Below, piece after piece: positions 9,902 to 22,556 of a DNA stretch of 64,000 nucleotides. The translations under genes were made by a program, and so were the position numbers. Source of the stretch: Aralia elata (Eukaryota; Streptophyta; Magnoliopsida; Apiales; Araliaceae); the NCBI GenBank assembly GCA_034770075.1, contig CM068382.1:89981192-90045191 (forward strand), read 5' to 3'. Below the pieces are notes generated by a model. That model was not told the origin of the DNA. It ran no database searches and saw only the letters and a program-made list of their open reading frames with translations. Positions within the stretch are counted from its first letter, which is position 1, and each line of letters starts with the position of its first letter.

Positions 9902-11409
9902 ATTGAATCATAATATCAAGCAACAAAGAGGTAAGTCATATGTTTTGATCATGTTCATAAGAATTCAGTTATGTCTTAAATTGCTAATTGTTGTACTTGG
10001 GTTGTGAAGATTGATATGGTAAAGATAGTAAATGAAATCTGGAGTGATGATGATGGAAATTTTGGGGTTAGACCATGTCTAAACATGTATGAAATCTAGA
10101 AATTTAAGTTATGCTTTCATGGTATTTGATAAAATACCTCAAAGAGGTTAAAGACTATAAAACTGAGAAATGACTAGTGTTGTGAGCATAATAGCATACA
10201 TATATGTATTAGAAGATAACCTAAGTCATTTGGATGCTTCAAATCAAGCCCAAAATAAAATTCATAAGTTATTGACTTAATGGTTTCAAGTGAAAAACTG
10301 AGGTGAGGAAGCATTTTGGGGCTTCTATAATTGCATTTTAGAAAGCCCTATTTGGTCATGTTATATTTTTATAAAATACTAGGTAGTACCATGTTGATTG
10401 TGTCCAAAATTGAAAGCAATCAGATGAAGGGATTGTGAGATATAAAATCACAAAGTAGCCAAGAAAGTTAACAAATTCTGCAAAAAATGGACACTCCAAG
10501 CGTCAATAAATAATTTTTTTTACTGATGTATTTTGACTTCCCTTCCATAACGTTCTGGTTCTGCCACTGATCACAAGATTACATCGCATGTCTTAAGCCA
10601 TTGCTAAAATATTGTTCTCAAAACGAGTGGTAACATTCCTAAATACTCGGTAATGTGAGTTAATCATCTTTATAAATCATGTTTGTTTCATGATAATTTT
10701 ACATTTTTAATAATCAGATACCAAGTAAAGTGTCAAGATTCTTGATAATCAGATAACCAAAAAATAGGTGGTAATTTGAGATTACCACATAGTGGTCATC
10801 TTAAAAATTTTATTTAAAGAAAAATATCTCTTATATTTAATATTTTGGACATAAATATCCTTATTGTTACATAATTTATTTTTATTTTTTAATTTTTTGG
10901 GCTTTTTTGTCAACATGTTTAGTTTAACTAAAATAACTCAATATTGTTCATACAAAGTATGTGGTGTTGTTCGTTATTTATTATTATAAGTTTAATTTAT
11001 TATTAACAGCATATTTGAAAATTTTGTGCTTAGTAATTGAATAAATCATGAATTGTTATTTTATAGATATATTAAAAAATTTAATAGGATTCATTAAGTA
11101 ATACATAATTAGTTAGTTCTAGTACTTTGATGATTGTGATTACATTTGACAATAATCATATGAGTGTATCATTCAACTAAAATTAGTATAAAGATATTTT
11201 AGTAAAAGATCAATATTAGAAAACATATACCTAGTAATCTTGAATTTATACCAAACACTCACGATAACAATTACCGGTAATCACATATCTTCTACCAAAT
11301 AGAAATGATACAATATGATCACTTTTTATTATCGGTAATCAGATGCCCAGTAATATGTGTTTAGGTGGGCATATTCGAATGGGTGGGACATAGAGACAGA
11401 GGTGGAAGT
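9902..11409. other. AT-rich spacer
   Basis: No gene. The words TAATCAGATACCAAGTAA (10717-10734) and TAATCAGATGCCCAGTAA (about 11337-11354), about 620 bp apart, suggest a decayed small transposon, but I could not define inverted ends. Confidence 0.5.
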
Positions 11410-11473
11410 AAGGTACGAACTTAATTCGTATCTCCGGTTGGACCAATGCTCTACCAGCCGAGCCACACACCCT
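11410..11473 (-). repeat. tRNA-derived SINE head or tRNA pseudogene
   Basis: On the minus strand TGGCTCGGCTGGTAGAGC is a good tRNA D-arm/A box. GTTCGTACC lies at B-box distance. The anticodon arm does not fold and the T-loop is wrong, so a functional tRNA is ruled out. A SINE head is the best reading; no poly-A tail or target duplication was found. Confidence 0.4.
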
Positions 11474-12778
11474 TTGAATGAGTGTTTGAACCTGTAACAA
11501 ACACCTAACATTATAGTTCAAAAGGTGAGAAACAAAAGAAGGTGCAGTTATCATAGTGACAAAAGGTTGCTGTTGGTGTTGAGCATGCTTGGCCAAGTTA
11601 TCTGCCACTTGATTTGTTTGTCTAAAAGATTGACTGAAGTTTCACGGTCCAGTCCATGGCCAATAGTTTCCTGCATTAAGAACAATATTAAATAAGTACA
11701 AGGGAGGCATATCAGTATCCCTGATACTCATGTTAGGCAAGAGATGAATTGAAGTAAAAAGAAAAGAATTTATAAATTTATGATATGCCATGTTCAATTA
11801 GGGCCTTAGGCATGTATAAACATTGGGTTGGACCGGTCTTCAGGTTGATCTTCGATAGGCCTAATTTGATCAGGTCTGGCCAAGGCTTGAAATCTTTTCA
11901 AAACCAGACTACACCTAACCAGTCCTTGTGCGAAAGGGAACTTAACATGGTGTGCATGCTAACCCCGCAGACTTTGGGCTTTCTAGGCCTGTTCTCTCTC
12001 TCTCTCTTTTATTTATATATTTGTTTTTATTATATACTTTTCATTGCTTTTAATAACGTTATACTCATATTTGACTTTAAGGAAAATACAAAGTAACATA
12101 AAACTAACGTTTAAATAAGTTCACTAGTTATTATTTAAAAATTTCAAGATATATATTGCTTAGATTGATAAAAATAAAACTAAATGTGTAATGCATATGT
12201 ATTACAAAAAATGTTACAAATATTAAATACAAATAAATATAATTTTAAAGTTTGGTGGAGCATAATACCTTCTAAATTGGCCTTTATATACCTAGGGTGG
12301 TAAAAAAAAATACAAGACCTAGCATTAACACTGTATTTGTAAGTTTTTATTTGAGAGAAAAGGAAGGGAAGGGATGGAAAAATAAATAAAATTCCTCTAA
12401 ATCTCATGTTTGTGAGTTTTTTTAGGGAGGAATGGAAGGGATTTGGAGATAAAATTGATTCAATTTTTGGCTCAAAATTTTCCCCTCAAAAGTGGGAGGA
12501 TTTAATTTTTGACTCAAAATTTTTCCCTCAAAAGTGGAAGGATTTAGAGGGATAGAAAAAAATAAAAAATGAAATATTTTATATCATCAAAAATAACCTT
12601 ATAAAATAAATAATAGGACAATTTTACCCACACTATATAACTCTCAATTGTCCCAAAGCATAGCACGTGAAAATCCCGGAAACTACGTAACATACATACA
12701 TTCACTTTTCGTCCACAAATTAAAATATACCATCTCCGTCCCAAAATTAAATATACACTAAAATAAATATATATATAT
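11474..12778. other. AT-rich spacer with a short direct repeat
   Basis: Two 42-bp copies of an AATTTTTGRCTCAAAATTTT-type sequence lie at 12462-12503 and 12504-12545. The TTTGTGAGTTT and GGAAGGGATGG words at 12340-12440 recur inverted at 24785-24965, so both belong to one dispersed repeat. No gene. Confidence 0.5.
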
Positions 12779-12937
12779 ACAGAATATTTCTAAAGCACTC
12801 CCACTTAAGGAGCACTATCTCCTAACCGGCATACCTATATTTGAGGCCCACTTTTTGTTCTCTCTCTCCTCACCCACTCACTTGCCCGAAAATTGCAACT
12901 CAATTTTTTTTCTCTCTCTGCTCAACTTTGCTCCCAA
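12779..12937 (+). repeat. Left terminal inverted repeat of the MULE
   Basis: Starts ACAGAATATTTC. The inner 94 bp (12844-12937, CT-rich, ending CTTTGCTCCCAA) are identical in reverse complement to the right TIR; the outer 60 bp are diverged with indels. Confidence 0.95.
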
Positions 12938-13120
12938 GCACTCCCCAAACTCTGCTCCTCAGATTGGAAACTATTTCTCTCTCCTCACTCACTTGCCGAA
13001 GCACTCTGCTCCCAAAATCCAGATCTAGGGCTCGTCACTCTCAAATTAAGGTAAAGTGAGGCAAAAGGTTAGGTTCCATCGTCTCTCCCTCTCTTGTTGT
13101 AATCTTGAACTTCGCGAGGA

Positions 13121-13700
13121 ATGAAAAGAGGAAAGCAACACCCTAAAGAAAATAGCCATCAAAAGGTTGGGGAAGGTTCAATATCCACTGGAGTCAGTGG
13201 GATTTCATCACCAAGATATTGTGGGTGTGGGATACGAGCACGAATTTGTACATCGTCAAAGGGACTCAGTGTTGGGAGGAAGTTTTATGGTTGTTCAAAT
13301 TATGGTGTAAGTTGTTATATTTACCTTGATAAAATTTTAAATTTTTACACATAATCATAATAATTGATAACTGTATGTTTAATTTTTACAGACCCAAGAA
13401 TTTTGTGGCTTTTTTCAATGGATTGACGTTATCCACATGTTAGAAGATGTTGGGGTAGAGAATGATTCGGGTCTGTTGAATATGAGGAGAATATAAATTG
13501 ACCTACAAATGATGAAGGAGAAAGCTCATGACTTGGGAGTGCAAGTATCGAAATTGGAAAAAAAGAAAGTCCAATTGAAAAATGATTTGAAGTATTTAAA
13601 AGAAGAAATAAGGAATTTACAAACTAGGGAGAAATGGTTTTTACTTGTAATTGGGTTGCTTCTTATGCTGTGTTTGAGCATGTTAAAAACCATGAAATAG
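13121..13700 (+). pseudogene. GRF-type zinc finger, coiled-coil, C-terminal membrane protein (one in-frame stop)
   Basis: Exon 1 (13121-13306) and exon 2 (13392-13700) are joined by an 85-bp intron with GTAAGT donor and TTTTTACAG acceptor, phase 0. Residues 34-72 form a GRF zinc finger: CGC, then VGRKFYGC and FCGFFQW, with Cys34, 36, 58 and 67 as likely ligands. Residues 102-142 are Lys/Glu/Leu-rich and look coiled-coil; 143-160 (WFLLVIGLLLMLCLSML) is one membrane segment, suggesting a tail-anchored protein. A TAA at 13494-13496 breaks the frame between finger and coil. GRF fingers bind nucleic acid in other proteins; the role here is unknown. The gene begins about 180 bp inside the left TIR and reads toward the transposase, so it sits where mudrB sits in MuDR. 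Confidence 0.75.
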
Positions 13701-14972
13701 TTTAAGTTATTTTGATGTTTGAAAAAAATTGATATATAAATGGGGATTGTATAATGTTGTTTGGATAATTAGATAATTGGAAGAATGAATTTGTTTGGAT
13801 AATTACATTATTTAAAAAATAATTTTGTTTGGAGAATTGTGTTTATTTGCTTGATGCGGCCTTTGATGTTGCAGGGGGACCGGTAAAGGCATTGCTGGAA
13901 CAGGGTCAAAAGTCTCCCAATGACATCTTATTTTAATAGCTGATTGCTGCAATTATTGCTGTGTTTGTTCCTTCATTATCATGATCATCACAGTGGCATT
14001 GTTGTCCCAGACTCTTAAATGGTTGAAGCATCCGCTTTCATCTCATTGTCTTGTTGGCTATGAAATCAATTACTAGTGCCTACAAAGTCAATTATGTAAC
14101 TTGTGCGAAAGGATTATAACAATTTTCTTTGGTAAACTGAACTACTGCAAACTTGATCCTAGCTCCACTGAATATATTACAAGTGGGGATGTCAAATTTT
14201 TATTTTTATTTTTTTAATGTGAAATAGAATATACACCACATATTGTGAACCGCATGAAAATTAATTGCTTCCGAATGACCAAAAAAGAATATATAACTAT
14301 TGTGCATTATTTCTAGAATGTTGCCCAAGATTGTACTTGCTATCCTGTAAATGCAATATTTTCAAGCTAGAAAATTAGCACCAACCCAATTAGTGAATGC
14401 TGGATCTATCAGAATAACTTGAGCAAATAGAATTGAATCCCAATTGAATTTAAAATTAACTTGGACATATAGTTTAATACTGATATGGATCATAGTAGTT
14501 ATAGTTTAATACTTGACATAAAACTTTAAGACCAGTGCATTGTGAAATTAGCATAACTATCATTCTACTTGAGTTGAAAGGAAAATAGCAGGCCTAAACA
14601 CAATCCCAACAGCAGCAGCAATCCCAACAGCAAAAACAATAGCAACAACAGGAGCAGAACAACAGAGAAGAGACCAGCAACAATAGCAACAACAATTGCA
14701 ACAGAGAAGAGAACCAGAACATAAAATAAGATAGAGCCTGCACAAGGTACAAACAAACATTACGAACAATGATTTAAGATCTTCTTAACTATGTCTAACT
14801 ATTAGGTGTTATATATATACCTGTTAATCACTATCATCATGCTGATATGGATCCTGAGTAACATCAACATTTGATGCTCCACTTCTACATTTAAACAAAT
14901 ACACAAGTCAAATGTAAACAAATAGCAAAGTCAATCTTAAGCAAATAGCAAAGTTAAAATAAGTAAAATTGC
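13701..14972. other. MULE interior between the convergent genes
   Basis: Mostly AT-rich. A less AT-rich patch at 13850-14100 includes a possible acceptor (TTGCAG at 13870) and short coding-like sequence, perhaps 3' sequence of the GRF gene or a captured fragment. A CAA/CAG-rich low-complexity tract lies at 14595-14725. No further domain recognised. Confidence 0.5.
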
Positions 14973-17272
14973 TTACTGATTATTAAGTGCCGGACAGTTT
15001 CTTTTGTCGTGTGTCACACCGATCCCACCACATCCATGACAACGTCTACCCTTAGAATTTTTGGCTTTTTCCAAAGCCCTTTCTTTGCCACCCTTTAGCC
15101 TTTTGCCACATCCTTTTGCGCGCACTTGCTCCGGCTCAATGTAACTGTGTTCATAGGTCGAAGTCATGTTAACTGACTTGGATACACTTCTTTTAGAACC
15201 ATTATTCCCAACAATTTGTTTGATCCTTTCATCAACATTTTCTAAACATTCTTGTAATACATTTGTGGCATCTTCATTTGTAAGAGCTCTGTCAATCAAA
15301 TCTAAAGATAACTTAATCAATTGACTCCGCAAGAGTAAATATGGTTTATCATCTTTTATCTCCACCCCATCATTATCAAAAACTCCAACTGATTTTGCTG
15401 TTTTTGTCCACCTATTCAAAATGTATTTTGTAGGTAACTTGTCAAGATCATGATACTTATTCAAGTAAGCTATCACATGCCGACATAGGATTCCTAAACT
15501 CTCAAACTTTTTGCAAGTGCATGTTGCATAATCCAAAGATTTGTCATACTGAATTTCCCTTACTTTAAACTTGCTGACATTCCTTCGGTAAATCTTATAG
15601 ACATGGTAGTTGACATCTTCCTTTATTAGTTCAAACCTATAATTAAAGCTCTCACACAATTCATCTTCAAATTTATAATATATAGAGTGTGTATAAATGT
15701 CAACCATTTAAATTAAAAAGTCATGGCCAATTTTCATTTTCGGCCTCTCAATCAAATCTTTGTTATTTGAAACCAACTCAGCATGTCGTTGATGTTGAAG
15801 GTCCCGACCAAATTGAATCATAAAATCCACTAAAGAATTTCTTTTAGAAACAAATTTTTTGAAAAATGAATGGCAACTCTCTGCTCGTTGGCTACTTGAC
15901 ATGTCGGCTGAGAAAATATGATTAACATGTGCGGGAACCCACCTAGAACGGATGTCATACATTGACTGTAGTCATTTATTAGTATTTAACCCACTTTTCT
16001 CCACTAGCTCCACCCAAATGGAGTCAAACACGTCCACAGTCTCGGAACTCCAAATGCAATCTTGAAACTCTTTATAATAAGCACTGAATTTTACTGAGTC
16101 AATCTTCTCTGAAAATTTGGTAAAAATGTGCCAACTGCAATATCTATGAAATGTATCGGGAAGAATATGTGCAATGGCATTGGTCATAGTCGGATCCTGA
16201 TCAGTGATAATCATCCTAGGTGCATCGCTTGGCATTGCTTCCAAAAAACACTTAAAAAGCCAAACAAAAGTATCAATGGTCTCATCACTTAAGAAAGCAT
16301 AACCAAATACAATAGTTTGACCATGGTTATTAACCCCCATTATTGGTGCAAATATCATTCCGTAACGATTAGTATTGTATGTGGTATCAAAAATGACAAC
16401 ATCACCATAACATCTATAAGCCCGTCTCGAAGTAGCATCGGCCCAAAAACAACGAGTGATCCTTTTTTCATCGTCTGTGTCAATTGAAAAAGTGAATGAA
16501 GGATTCTTTTGCTGTTCTAACTTTAAGTACTCATACAACATATCACCGTCATGTCCTTTCAACTCATTGCGTTGGTCTCTTCTAAAGTTATACAAATCTC
16601 GTTGCGTGCAACCAATATTTTCAATCCCTCCTGCCGGCACTGCAAGAAATTTTTATTGTTGGTATTGTGGTATATTCACCATGTCTAGTTGTTGACTCAA
16701 AGATTTTTGGGCAGTTGACACGTTACGGTGCGATCGTAAAAGATGTCTCTTATGTGGGGTTGACAAAGGGTGACAATGACCATCCTTAATTTTAGATACT
16801 ACGAACAAGTCATTTCTTTTTACCACTACAAGTCTTGCACTACAACCTTCTTTTCTAGATCCACGCTTTCTTTGGACATTCACATCAGCTATTTGTTTGC
16901 CCTTTCCTTACTTATAACACACATACTCCTTCCTAGTTATCTCATTGCTTCCCACCTTGTTTTCTTATTATATTTCTGCACACTAAAACCAACATGCATG
17001 GCATATGTATTGTAAAAAGTGTGAACATCATCTAATGTTTGAAATTCTTGTCCTACCTTAGGTATAAACTCATCGTCTACTTGAGGATAGTAGACAAAAA
17101 TTTTTACATTGTTAACATCCAACCACTCGGCACTTAAGTCATCTCCCTCCATTTCTTCACCGTAATTGAATATGTCGTCTAAATCTATTTCTGCATTATT
17201 CTCACAACTACCTATTTCATCGTACATGTCATCCATTTTTAATAATCCTGACAACAAAACCACCTCAGACAA
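14973..17272 (-). pseudogene. FAR1-like MULE transposase, broken by stops and a frameshift
   Basis: Read from 17272 leftward: an acidic N-terminus, then a FAR1 DNA-binding domain (FYNTYAMHVGFSVQ; GCSARLVVV; DGHCHPLSTPHKRHLLRSHR). The MULE transposase domain follows, with first Asp in VIFDTTYNTNRYGMIF, second in IITDQDPTMTNAI, and the conserved HRYCSWHI. QRAESCHSFFKKFVS follows, and a SWIM zinc finger (CTCKKFESLGILCRHVIAYL) ends the protein with a Cys-rich tail. From 16883 to 14973 the frame is single but interrupted by stops near 16653, 15972 and 15708. A frameshift lies between 16937 and 16883. The catalytic motifs survive, so inactivation is fairly recent. Confidence 0.92.
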
Positions 17273-17652
17273 TTTAATGCATTGATATGTAACTACAATA
17301 CTGGAATGTAAACAACCCTAGAATACAAAGGTATCAATTGGAAGCAACTCAGATGCAGTGTATAAATTTATATAAAATAATTATAAAAAAATATATTTTT
17401 TATAACAAATGTTATATTTGTTATTTAACTCTTTTTTATAACAAACCTATAAAATCTCAAGGAATTGGACCATAGGAAATACAGAAAATAAAAATTACTA
17501 TACGTACCGATTTCTACACTCCAGTTGATTTGTTTTGTGCTTTCGATCGGAGGTGGAAACGGAGATTTGCGTGAGGAGGAGCGAGCCCTAGGTTAGGGGA
17601 AGTCTGGAATTTGGGAACAGTTCTGATCGGAGGGAGGAGCACTATCTTCTAT

Positions 17653-17819
17653 TTGGGAGCAAAGTTGAGCAGAGAGAGAAAAAAAATTGAGTTGCAATTT
17701 TCGGGCAAGTGAGTGGGTGAGGAGAGAGAGAACAAAAAGTGGGCCTCTAATATAGGTATGCTGTGTTAGGGATGGATAGTGCTTTTCTTATAAGTGGGAG
17801 TGCTTTAGAAATATTCTGT
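17653..17819 (-). repeat. Right terminal inverted repeat of the MULE
   Basis: Reverse complement of 12779-12937; ends GAAATATTCTGT. The CT/GA-rich inner 94 bp are identical to the left arm. The GC-richer 17520-17640 next to it is probably the transposase 5' leader. Confidence 0.95.
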
Positions 17820-18421
17820 TAATATATATTATAATATAGTTATACACAATATATGTACTGCATCAATCTAAAGTAAATAAGAAATAATGTGTTTTCAACA
17901 TACTTTTAATCTATTTATAGTTTATAATCATGGGTAATTTTGTCTTTCGCACGAGTTTACCATCAAAAGTAAAAATAGAGGGGTTGATCATTAATAAAAA
18001 ATATTAGATAAAAGAATATGATAATTATTTTATCTAGACAAATGTTGTATATAATATTATTATTATCATTCAAATTAAAAATAGAAGTAAAAAACTCACA
18101 CCAATAAAAATAAAAATAATTTGTTAAAATTATTCAGTCAAGTGGAGGTTTTAACATTTTTTTAACTTTTGTAACTTTTACATTTACAGTTTATTTTCTT
18201 ATTTACAAATTAAAAGTAACTTATGTGATAATATGATGAAATACATATTTCTTGGATATTCAACCAAATAGCAAACAACGCCTACCTATCAATAGTATAT
18301 ATAGCAAAAACAAAAGAAGAGTACATATTGTTTGTAATTGGCTGTGTGTGGTGTGTAACCAAAGCAAAAAAAAAAAAGACTAAACAAATAAATCTAAAAT
18401 TCTTAATTACCATAAACATTA
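17820..18421. other. AT-rich spacer
   Basis: No gene or clear repeat. It ends in CATTA (18417-18421), the probable target duplication of the next element. Confidence 0.6.
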
Positions 18422-18753
18422 TGTATATTTATAAAACTTACTAAGCTATAAATAAAATTATAATACATTATACTCAGTACCATATACTTATAATAAAGAG
18501 AGTAATAAGAACCAATAATAAGTAAAGGAAAAATAAGAAGAGCATTCTATAATATATGTGTATTTTCAATTTCTCTTCATCATACTTCTATTTTTATAGT
18601 AACATATGCTATTATCAACATTTGGGAGCTCAAGGATCCATATTGGAAGGTTGAACGGATTTTCCACTAATAATATCATATTAGGAAAGGTGAAAAAGGA
18701 ATTCGGGTTTCTTTAGGACATCCAACTAAATTTGTTATCATATTTTTATAACA
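18422..18753 (-). repeat. 3' LTR of the minus-strand copia element
   Basis: On the minus strand it starts TGTTATAAAAATATG and ends ...ATACA. It is 332 bp against 250 bp for the other LTR, with many small scattered length differences and one block (about 18660-18715) shortened in the partner. Confidence 0.85.
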
Positions 18754-18765
18754 CTCCCCCTTGGA
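18754..18765 (-). other. Polypurine tract of the minus-strand copia element
   Basis: Minus strand CCAAGGGGGAG ends exactly at the LTR start TGTTATAAAA. Confidence 0.85.
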
Positions 18766-18879
18766 TGTTCTCTATGGTATAGCCATAATGCGGTTAAGAA
18801 CTTGGCCTCGTTAAAAACTCTTACCAGGAAAAACAAACCCCAATGGGGAAAAAAACTTTAGTAGTTACAGGAAAAAAAG

Positions 18880-21800
18880 CGTTGCAGTGCGTATTAGCTC
18901 CCCCTCATGTAATGTTATCACACTTGAGACATTAAGTTGTCGCATTGTCCAATATTGCCGTCGCAATTCTTTCAAATGTTGTAAGTTGGGCAATGCTTTT
19001 GGTGAACAAAATCTTAGCTACGATTATCTTTTGGAGGCGAATTTGTTGGAACATCAATGTCACCACACTTATCAAGGTCCTGTGGTGAAAAAGGACATTT
19101 TCGGTGAGATGGATGCTGTCTCTGTTCTATCTCCTTATGATGTATCCTCCCTTTAATTGAGCTATGCATGCAGCATTGTCTTCATATAGGATGGTTTGGA
19201 GTTCCTATTTGCCTGGAGGATTTAAACCACATGTTTCATGAATATGGGTTGAGTCATTGATCTCAAACACCCACCACACATTCTCGGCTTGCTTCCATGG
19301 ATTATAACTTATTTCAGCATCAATTAGATGACGTGCGCGGGACTAATGTTTTGCTTTGTAGATCTCCCTATTGATATAGCTGTATTGCCCCCACACATAA
19401 AGATGATTAAACATGTTTTGAGAGTCGAACTCCTATATGTGGATCAGATAAAATATCCTGCATCAGCATATCCGACTGAATTCGATGAAATATCATTATT
19501 TGAATAACTAATAAGGCCCATTATCCATAGTTTCCTCGTAGGTTAACGAAAAATATCGTTTATAACTCCATTCCAATGTCTTGCACCGGGAGTAAGAGAA
19601 GGAACTATATCTTGCTAGTAAATTCACAGGAGAATGATATATCAGGTCGTGTATTATTAGCAAGATACATGTAGCGCACCAAATTGCACTGAGGTTATGG
19701 TTACTTCAATGGAGCCAAGTAATTCTTTTGCTCTAATTCTCACGAGGGGTTCTCTCAAAAGGGTCCTTTTTATCACATCAACGTGATCGAAAACACACCC
19801 ATTGGTTCTGGTACTTAATGGATGTGCTTTAGTATACATTATAAAATCTTTTAAGAGACCTTCTCTGTTGTAAATTGACTATGAATGGAGAATTTCCATC
19901 TGCTAAATGCTCTGATCTGCAGGCCGAGGACAAATATTTTTATTTTTTCCCAATTCTTTCATCTCAAATTCTTTCTTTAAATAATTTACTGTCTTTGGTA
20001 TCTCTCCATGAGTTCCAATAATATTTAAATCATCAACATACACAGCAATAATAACAAAACCGGATTCTGACTTCTTTATAAAAACACATGGGCATATAAG
20101 ATTATTATTGTACCCTTCTTTCAATAAATATTCACTAAGACGATTATACCACATGCGTCCTAATTGCTTTAACCCATATAGGGACCTTTACAACTTAATT
20201 GAGTAAACTTCTAAGGGATTTGAATTATATGCTTCAGGCATTTTAAATCCTTCAGGGATTTTCATATAAACATCATTATCAATTAACCCATATAAATAGG
20301 CGGTAACAACATCCGTTAGACATATATCTAGTTTTTCATGAGTTGCTAGGCTAATAAGATATCGAAATGTAATTGCATCTACCACATGAGAATATGTTTC
20401 ATTGTAATCAATGTCAGGTCTTTGTGAAAACCCTTGTGCCATAAGTCGTGCCTTATATCTTACGATTTCATTTTTCTCATTTCGTTTTCGCACAAATACC
20501 CATTTGTATCCAACTGGCTTTATTTCTTCAGGTGTTTGGACTACAGGTCCAAAAACTTCACGTTTTGCAAGTGAATTTAATTCTGCTTGTATTGCTTCTT
20601 TCCATTTTGGCCAATCATTTCTGCGTCTACATTCTTCGATGGATTTAGGCTCAAGATCCTCGTTTTCATTAATGATATCAAGCAATATATTATATGAAAA
20701 AATGTTGTCGACAAGTATCTCATTTCGATTCCATCTTTTCTTCGTAGAGACATAACTTATCAAGATCTCCTCATTTTTACTGTTTTCAGGTACCTGAACC
20801 TCTTCTGGGGTTTTATGATTAGCTATGTCAATATCATCATGAGTATTTTCCTTCTCAATAATGCCAACTTGATTATTTGTTCCTTTCCTTTTTCGAGAAT
20901 TTTTTTCTTTTGAACCGATTGGTCTACCACGCTTCTGGCATGCCTTAGACTCGTTTGCTACAATTTTTGTGGATTATCCTATTGGAACTTCAATACGGGC
21001 TGGAGCATTTACAACTGGTATATGAGATTTGGTTACTCCTTTTAAGTCAGTGAATGCATTCGATAGCTGATTTACTATATCTTGCAAACGAAGTATATTT
21101 TGAACTTCTTATCGCAATGTTTTGTACGAGGATCAAAGTTCAATAATGATAATGCATTCCATGTAATATCTTTATCCAGTTGTTTAATTTCTCCCCCTAA
21201 TGTTGGAAACATGGTCTCATCAAAATGACAATCAACAAATCGTGTCGTAAATGAATCACCTGTTAAGGGTTCAAGATATTTAATTATCGATGGGGATTCA
21301 AACCCAATATATATTCCCAACCTCCTTTTAGGACCCATTTTTGTATGTTGTGGCGGATAAATTGGAACATATACTGCGCAACCAAATATCTTTAGATGGG
21401 AAATATTTGGCTCATGACAAAAAACCAATTGTAATGGGGAGAATTTGTGATATGATGTTGGCCTAATTCGTCTAAATGTTACTGCATGTAAAATTGCATG
21501 CCCCCAAACAGAGACAGGAAGTTTTGTTCTCATGAGCAATGATCTTGCAATTAACTGGAGACGTTTAATAAATGATTCAGCAAGACCATTCTGAGTATGA
21601 ACATGGGCAACAGGATGTTCATTGTTTATCCCAAGTGACATGCAATAATCATTAAATGCTTAGGATGTGAATTCACCAGCATTGTCAAGAAGAATAGTCT
21701 TGATTATATGATCTGGAAATTGTGCTCGTAATCTAATAATTTGAGCAAGTAATCTCGCAAACGCCAGGTTGCGAGTTGATAATAAACACACATGTGACCA

Positions 21801-22556
21801 TCTTGTAAATGCATCAATTAAAACCATAAAATATCTGAATGGTCCACATGGTGGGTGAATAGGCCCACAAATATCTCCTTGAATACGTTCTAGAAATCTT
21901 GGGGATTCAATCCCAACTTTAGCTGGTGATGGTCTAATGATTAATTTGCCTTGAGAACAAGCAGCACACGTGAATTCCTTAAATTGAAGAATCTCCTGGT
22001 TCTTCAATGCATGGCCGTGTGAATTCTCAATAATTCTTCGCATCATTATTGATCCAGGATGGCCCAACCGATCATGCCAAATAATAAAATTATTTGGTTC
22101 ATTGAACTTCTGGTTCATTATTGCATTGACTTCAATTGTACTAATATTTGTGTAGTACAATCCTGAAGATAAAATGGGTAATTTTTCTAATATTTGTTTT
22201 TCAGTAAAGACATTTGATACAATGTAAAGATATTCTATACCATTGTCATTGGGAGTCTCAATATGGTACCCGTTAAGTCGTATATCTTTGAAACTTAGCA
22301 AATTTCTTTTTGACTTAGTAGAGAACAAAGCATTATTAATAATAAATTTTGTTCCACAAGGAAGCATTATATTGGCTCTTTTAGAGCCTTCTATCAAGTC
22401 TGTTGAACCTGATATTGTATTCACTTTTGCTTTCATCATTCTTAGATTTGAAAAATATTGCTTATGCTTGAGAATGGTATGCGTCGTTGCACTATCTGCT
22501 AAGCATATATCACCACCACTAATATTGGGCTCATTTATAGCATGATGCAAATCCAT
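18880..22556 (-). pseudogene. copia pol: protease, integrase, reverse transcriptase, RNase H
   Basis: From 22556 leftward: protease LADSATTHTIL (catalytic D with S/A), then the pre-integrase motif IIWHDRLGHPGSIMMRRII. The integrase core carries GDICGPIHPPCG, LLDNAGEF and HTQNGLAESFIKRLQ (D, D, E). The RT carries YKARLMAQGFSQRPDIDYNE and the catalytic YVDD within VIIAVYVDDLNIIGT (about 20040), with RSLYGLKQ just before. RNase H scraps (EASRECVVG, YMKTMLHA) run to about 18880. Stops lie near 21660 (GEFTS*AFNDYC, a likely CAA to TAA) and 20188; a frameshift lies between 21075 and 20763. Confidence 0.93.

Larger units (their letters stand above)
12779..17819. mobile_element. MULE (Mutator-like DNA transposon) with two convergent genes, about 5.04 kb
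   Basis: Inverted repeats of about 160 bp begin ACAGAATATTTC at each end. Between them a FAR1-like transposase pseudogene reads leftward from the right end and a GRF zinc-finger gene reads rightward from the left end. Two convergent genes starting near opposite TIRs is the layout known from maize MuDR (mudrA/mudrB). The flanks are AT dinucleotide-like, so the expected 8-11 bp target duplication cannot be told from chance. Confidence 0.88.

Noticed and set aside
11410..11473. Functional tRNA gene
   Set aside because: D-arm is good but anticodon stem and T-loop do not form; called SINE-like instead.
12770..17828. 9-bp target duplication of the MULE
   Set aside because: Flanks are TATATATAT and TAATATATA; in such AT repeats a match cannot be told from chance.
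18887..19156. 89-codon plus-strand frame
   Set aside because: Antisense of the copia RNase H region.
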